Below, one piece after another: positions 34,331 through 37,771 of a DNA stretch of 37,771 nucleotides. The stretch lies in NCBI GenBank assembly GCA_937936675.1, contig CALDDL010000029.1, positions 1-37,771 on the forward strand, in the 5' to 3' direction. The position numbers and the translations under genes are program-made. Each line of letters starts with the position of its first letter. Position 1 is the stretch's first letter. The notes under the pieces were generated by a model. The model saw only the letters and a list, made by a program, of their open reading frames with translations, ran no database searches and had not been told where the DNA came from. This DNA comes from an uncultured bacterium (GTDB lineage Bacteria; Bacteroidota; Ignavibacteria; Ignavibacteriales; Melioribacteraceae).

Positions 34331-35002
34331 ATGGCTGCAATAATAAAAGTAAAAGATATTAATAAGTCGTATCAAAGAGATAACTTTGAAGTACCTGTAC
34401 TTAATAATATTTCTCTGGATGTCGAAGAAGGAGAGTTTTTAGCTTTAATGGGTCCATCCGGCTCCGGTAAAACAACTCTTCTAAATTTAATAGCTGGAAT
34501 AGATAAACCGGATAAAGGCAGCATCTTGGTCGCAGATACCGATATTGCAAAATTGTCCGAATCCGAATTAGCAAAATGGCGTTCTCATAATGTCGGATTT
34601 GTTTTTCAATTTTATAATTTAATACCGGTACTTACTGCATTTGAAAATGTAGAACTTCCGCTACTTCTTACCAATCTTTCTAAAAAGGAAAGAAGGGAAC
34701 ATGTTGTTGCAGCATTAACATTAGTAGGGTTAGAAGATAGGATGAGCCACTACCCTAAACAATTATCAGGAGGTCAAGAACAAAGGGTGGCAATTGCAAG
34801 AGCCATTGTAACAGATCCGGTTATAATTGTAGCTGATGAGCCAACTGGCGATCTTGATAAAAAATCCGCTGACGATATTCTTCTGCTTTTAGAAAGATTA
34901 AATAGTGAATATAAAAAGACAATTGTAATGGTAACTCACGATCCTAATGCTGCTTCTAAAGCTCATGTGCAGCGTCATCTCGATAAAGGTGATTTGGTAT
35001 AG
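34331..35002 (+). CDS. ABC transporter ATP-binding protein (LolD/MacB type)
   Basis: This complete 223-residue ATPase subunit has Walker A GPSGSGKTT (41-49), Q-loop Gln93, signature LSGGQ (145-149, followed by EQR), Walker B IIVADE with Glu170, and H-loop His203 in VTHD. The sequence belongs to the LolD/MacB/FtsE group that works with MacB/FtsX permeases by mechanotransmission rather than by carrying substrate through the membrane. It lies 23 bases after the adaptor gene and 8 before the first permease gene. GGAG lies 5 bases before its ATG. Confidence 0.96.
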   Translation: MAAIIKVKDINKSYQRDNFEVPVLNNISLDVEEGEFLALMGPSGSGKTTLLNLIAGIDKPDKGSILVADTDIAKLSESELAKWRSHNVGFVFQFYNLIPVLTAFENVELPLLLTNLSKKERREHVVAALTLVGLEDRMSHYPKQLSGGQEQRVAIARAIVTDPVIIVADEPTGDLDKKSADDILLLLERLNSEYKKTIVMVTHDPNAASKAHVQRHLDKGDLV

Positions 35003-35010
35003 GAGAACTT

Positions 35011-36171
35011 ATGAAAGTACTAAAATTAATGTTTAAAAATGCTTTCAGGCATAAACTAAGAACTAGTCTCACTATTGTTGGAATTGCGATTGCAGTTATT
35101 GCATTTTCACTTTTGCGAACTGTTGTTACGGTTTATAATGCCGGAGTAGATGCCTCTTCAGCAGATCGTTTAATTACTCGTCATGCAGTATCCTTTATCT
35201 TCCCACTTCCTTATTCATATAAAGATAAAATCCAACAGATAGATGGTGTAGAATTAGCTACTCCGCTAAATTGGTTTCAAGGCGTTTATATAGATAAAGA
35301 CCAATTCTTTGCTCGTTTGGCGGTTGATCCCGAAACAGTCTTTAAGGTATATCCAGAATTTATTTTATCTAAAGAAGAGCTTGATAATTTTAAGAAAGAA
35401 AGAAATTCATGTGTGATTGGCATTGATATAGCAAAGCAATATAACCTTAAGATCGGTGATATAATGACTATTGACGGAGATATCTATCCCGGAAGATGGG
35501 ATTTTGTTGTAAGAGGAATTTACAAACCTAAAGATAAAACTATTGATGGTACTCAAATGTTTTTTCAATATGATTACTTAAATGAACGTTTGGAAGCAGA
35601 ATCTCCTATGAGAGCTAATGAAATCGGATGGTTTGCAATTAAAATTAAAGACCCAAATCGATCTGCTGAAATTTCTGCTAAAGTTGATAAGCTTTTCAAA
35701 AATTCTTCAGCTGAAACTAAAACAGAAACTGAAAGGGCATTTCAACAAGGTTTCTTATCTGCTGTAAGTGCTATTATCACTGCACTTAATTATCTCTCTT
35801 TTATAATCATAGGTATAATTTTGCTAGTACTTGCAAATACAATGATTATGGCGGCACGGGAAAGAACTCGAGAGTATGCCGTAATGAAAACACTTGGTTT
35901 TTCGGCTAAGCATTTAGTGGGTTTAATTATGGGTGAATCCTTAGTAATATCTGTTCTCGGCGGTGGTCTTGGTTTATTGCTTAGTTTCCCTGTCGTTGAT
36001 GGTTTCGGTCAAGCTATTCCTAAAGGAATGTTTCCAATTTTTTACATTGAACCAATTACAATAATACTTGCTGTAACTGCTGCTTTATCTATTGGAGTTA
36101 TCTCTTCGATTTTCCCACTGATAAAAGCATTAAGTACTAAGATTGTTGATGGTTTCAGGTTCGTAGGTTAG
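35011..36171 (+). CDS. FtsX/MacB-type ABC permease
   Basis: The protein has 386 residues. One N-terminal membrane helix (about 17-40) is followed by a periplasmic MacB-like domain (about 45-255) and three C-terminal helices (about 260-375). It contains the conserved ARERTREYAVMKTLGFSAKH loop that contacts the ATPase. It probably pairs with the next gene's product, a paralogue, to make the membrane part of one pump. A clear GGAG site precedes the ATG. Confidence 0.93.
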   Translation: MKVLKLMFKNAFRHKLRTSLTIVGIAIAVIAFSLLRTVVTVYNAGVDASSADRLITRHAVSFIFPLPYSYKDKIQQIDGVELATPLNWFQGVYIDKDQFFARLAVDPETVFKVYPEFILSKEELDNFKKERNSCVIGIDIAKQYNLKIGDIMTIDGDIYPGRWDFVVRGIYKPKDKTIDGTQMFFQYDYLNERLEAESPMRANEIGWFAIKIKDPNRSAEISAKVDKLFKNSSAETKTETERAFQQGFLSAVSAIITALNYLSFIIIGIILLVLANTMIMAARERTREYAVMKTLGFSAKHLVGLIMGESLVISVLGGGLGLLLSFPVVDGFGQAIPKGMFPIFYIEPITIILAVTAALSIGVISSIFPLIKALSTKIVDGFRFVG

Positions 36172-36179
36172 GAGCGAAT

Positions 36180-37349
36180 ATGAAAATACCAATTAAATAT
36201 AGTTTAAGAAATTTTAAGGAAAGAAAACTTACAACCGGAATTACAATTTTAGGTATAGCGATGGTTGTTTTTGTTTTTGCCGCAGTTCTAATGATGGCTT
36301 ATGGAATTGAGAAGACTCTCGTTCAAACGGGCTCTGATGATAATGTAATTATTTTAAGAAAATCATCTACCGGTGAAATTTCAAGTATTCTTCCACCGGA
36401 TGTCCAAAACATTGTGGCTTCTTTACCTAATATTGCTAAGACTTCAGGCAATATTCCCATTATTTCTTATGAGCCGGTAGTTATTATCAATTTAGATAAA
36501 GTCGGCGGTGGATTAAGTAATATTATCGTAAGAGGAGTTTCGCCCGAATCCAAAATCCTCCGTCCTAACATAAAGCTTATTGAAGGAAGATTTTTTAATT
36601 ATGGAGCTCGTGAACTAATAGTAGGTAAATCATTAGTCGGTACTTTTAAAAATTCTCAAATCGGTGAACAGATTAAATTCGCCGGTGGGTTCTGGAAAAT
36701 TGTTGGAATTTTTGAAGCATCCGGCGGTGGATTCGAAAGTGAATTTTGGGGCGATTCGAAACAAGTGTTAGATGCCTTTAATAGAGGCAATACAGTTAGC
36801 ACAATGACTCTGAAATTAAATTCAACCGATGAGTTTCCTAAATTCAAAAAAGAGTTTCTAAAGGATAGAAGACTAAAAGAATATGAACCAAAAATAGAAA
36901 AGGTCTATTTCGCAGAACAATCTGAGACAATGGCAATGTTTATTAGAATCCTTGGCATCGTTGTAACAGTAATTTTTAGTATCGGTGCTACTATTGGAGC
37001 AATGATAACGATGTATTCGGCAGTTGCAAATAGGACAGTGGAAATTGGAACTCTTCGTTCACTCGGCTTTAAGAGAAGAAATATCCTTGCAGCATTTTTA
37101 ATGGAATCTCTATTGGTATCATTGATTGGTGCGGGGTTTGGAATTTTATTTGCATCTATTCTTCAATTCTTCTCTATCAGCACTCTTAATTATGCTTCAT
37201 TTGCCGAATTGAGTTTCAAATTTGCCATGTCCCCATCAATAATAATTTCATCATTAATATTCGCTTCATTGATGGGAATATTAGGCGGTTTCCTCCCGGC
37301 TGTAAGAGCAGCAAGATTAAATATAATTAAAGCACTCAGATCAATATAG
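36180..37349 (+). CDS. FtsX/MacB-type ABC permease
   Basis: The 389-residue paralogue of the preceding permease has the same plan: an N-terminal helix (about 17-42), a periplasmic domain (about 45-260) and three C-terminal helices, with the coupling loop NRTVEIGTLRSLGFKRRN. It starts 8 bases after the upstream stop with a GGAG site. Its stop lies 2 bases from the stop of the convergent gene at the window edge. The pump type usually exports peptides, lipoproteins or drugs; the substrate is unknown. Confidence 0.93.
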   Translation: MKIPIKYSLRNFKERKLTTGITILGIAMVVFVFAAVLMMAYGIEKTLVQTGSDDNVIILRKSSTGEISSILPPDVQNIVASLPNIAKTSGNIPIISYEPVVIINLDKVGGGLSNIIVRGVSPESKILRPNIKLIEGRFFNYGARELIVGKSLVGTFKNSQIGEQIKFAGGFWKIVGIFEASGGGFESEFWGDSKQVLDAFNRGNTVSTMTLKLNSTDEFPKFKKEFLKDRRLKEYEPKIEKVYFAEQSETMAMFIRILGIVVTVIFSIGATIGAMITMYSAVANRTVEIGTLRSLGFKRRNILAAFLMESLLVSLIGAGFGILFASILQFFSISTLNYASFAELSFKFAMSPSIIISSLIFASLMGILGGFLPAVRAARLNIIKALRSI

Positions 37350-37351
37350 AA

Positions 37352-37771
37352 TTAAAATTTTTTTTGAATCGGATTTCCGATAAATCCTTTTAATGGCTTT
37401 TTAACATATTCAGCCGCTTCTTCGTAGGGCGGCTTCTCTTTTTCGGGTTTCGGGAATGTAATAGTAATTGAATTTCTATTTCCCATTGTATCGAATTGCA
37501 TCTGACCATTATGTTTCCCAATTATCCGATTAATTACAAAAAAAGACATCTCTTTTTCTATTCCAAATGATTCCGCGCTAAATTCCTCAAACTCTCTCTC
37601 TAACATATCAGAAAAATCAGGCGAAAATTGATAACTACTCTCGAAATCCATTGTTATTATTATATTCTTTTGATCTTCATCAATTACTAATTCAACCGTA
37701 CTTTCTCTATTTGTAATTTTTGTTATGGTTTCGATTAATAAGATAAAGCAATCTGTAAGATATTCCTTTAT
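37352..37771 (-). CDS. C-terminal part of a GHKL/histidine-kinase-like protein (5' partial)
   Basis: The frame is open to the window edge: 40 further codons precede the internal ATG at 37651, giving 139 visible residues. The segment FFVINRIIGKHNGQMQFDT followed by SITITFP matches the last helix and strand of an HATPase domain. The expected N box (N-x-x-x-N) and G1 box (DxGxG) are not visible: the corresponding region reads CFILLIETITKITN and MDFESSYQFSPD. This may be a degenerate or regulatory GHKL domain. The rest of the gene, including any phosphorylation site, lies outside the window. Confidence 0.55.
   Translation of the reverse strand: MKEYLTDCFILLIETITKITNRESTVELVIDEDQKNIIITMDFESSYQFSPDFSDMLEREFEEFSAESFGIEKEMSFFVINRIIGKHNGQMQFDTMGNRNSITITFPKPEKEKPPYEEAAEYVKKPLKGFIGNPIQKKF

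Overview
The window is AT-rich, gene-dense bacterial DNA. It most likely comes from the Ignavibacteria (Ignavibacteriota, Bacteroidota/Chlorobiota group). The main evidence is two large secreted proteins (20198-23971 and 27965-31105) ending in a type IX secretion sorting domain with the core YPNPFNPSTTI, a form typical of Ignavibacteria. The TolC/HlyD/ABC-2 set, the ECF/anti-sigma pair and the AT-rich codon use fit. No rRNA, tRNA, CRISPR or insertion sequence was seen, and no gene-free stretch exceeds 300 bases.

Layout, left to right. (1) 1-4292: end of an export operon (TolC-like outer membrane protein, HlyD-type adaptor, two ABC-2 permeases, no ATPase in view), converging on a GT-C mannosyltransferase-like gene (4261-5571, minus). 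(2) 5739-13253: a sugar module. A sodium/solute symporter and a GH130 mannosyl-glucose phosphorylase-like enzyme are followed by a terminator and then a three-gene sensory operon: membrane-anchored sugar-binding protein, histidine kinase, and NtrC-type sigma-54 activator. A sigma-54 -24/-12 element with exact GG-N10-GC spacing precedes the symporter, and a second one precedes the sensor operon. This is the most coherent candidate for an undescribed system. (3) 13312-15449: cold-shock gene with a long leader, then a 7TM-PAS histidine kinase. (4) 15442-19900 (minus): overlapping operon of a corrinoid protein, a uroporphyrinogen-decarboxylase-family methyltransferase-like protein without the usual zinc cysteines, a DUF1638-like protein and a cytoplasmic GAF/PAS histidine kinase.

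(5) 20039-23971 (minus): a secreted protein with eleven fibronectin-III-like repeats, then a 28-residue membrane peptide gene between two terminators. (6) 24188-26721 (minus): transglutaminase-like protein, winged-helix regulator, membrane protein and DNA-3-methyladenine glycosylase I. Two near-identical palindromes lie in front of the transglutaminase gene and the membrane-protein gene. (7) 26766-27876: SPFH-domain protein and ribbon-helix-helix protein behind a consensus promoter overlaid by a three-part palindrome. (8) 27965-31105: secreted GH3 glycosidase with accessory domains.

(9) 31179-32978 (minus): ECF sigma factor, anti-sigma-like protein and TonB-C lipoprotein, divergent from (10) 33132-37349: a MacA/LolD/FtsX-type ABC export operon. 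The right edge holds the C-terminal part of a GHKL/kinase-like protein on the minus strand.

The main themes are beta-mannoside/glucan use, envelope export and many sensory systems. Functions are read from recognised motifs; the regulatory links are inferences from the DNA sites.
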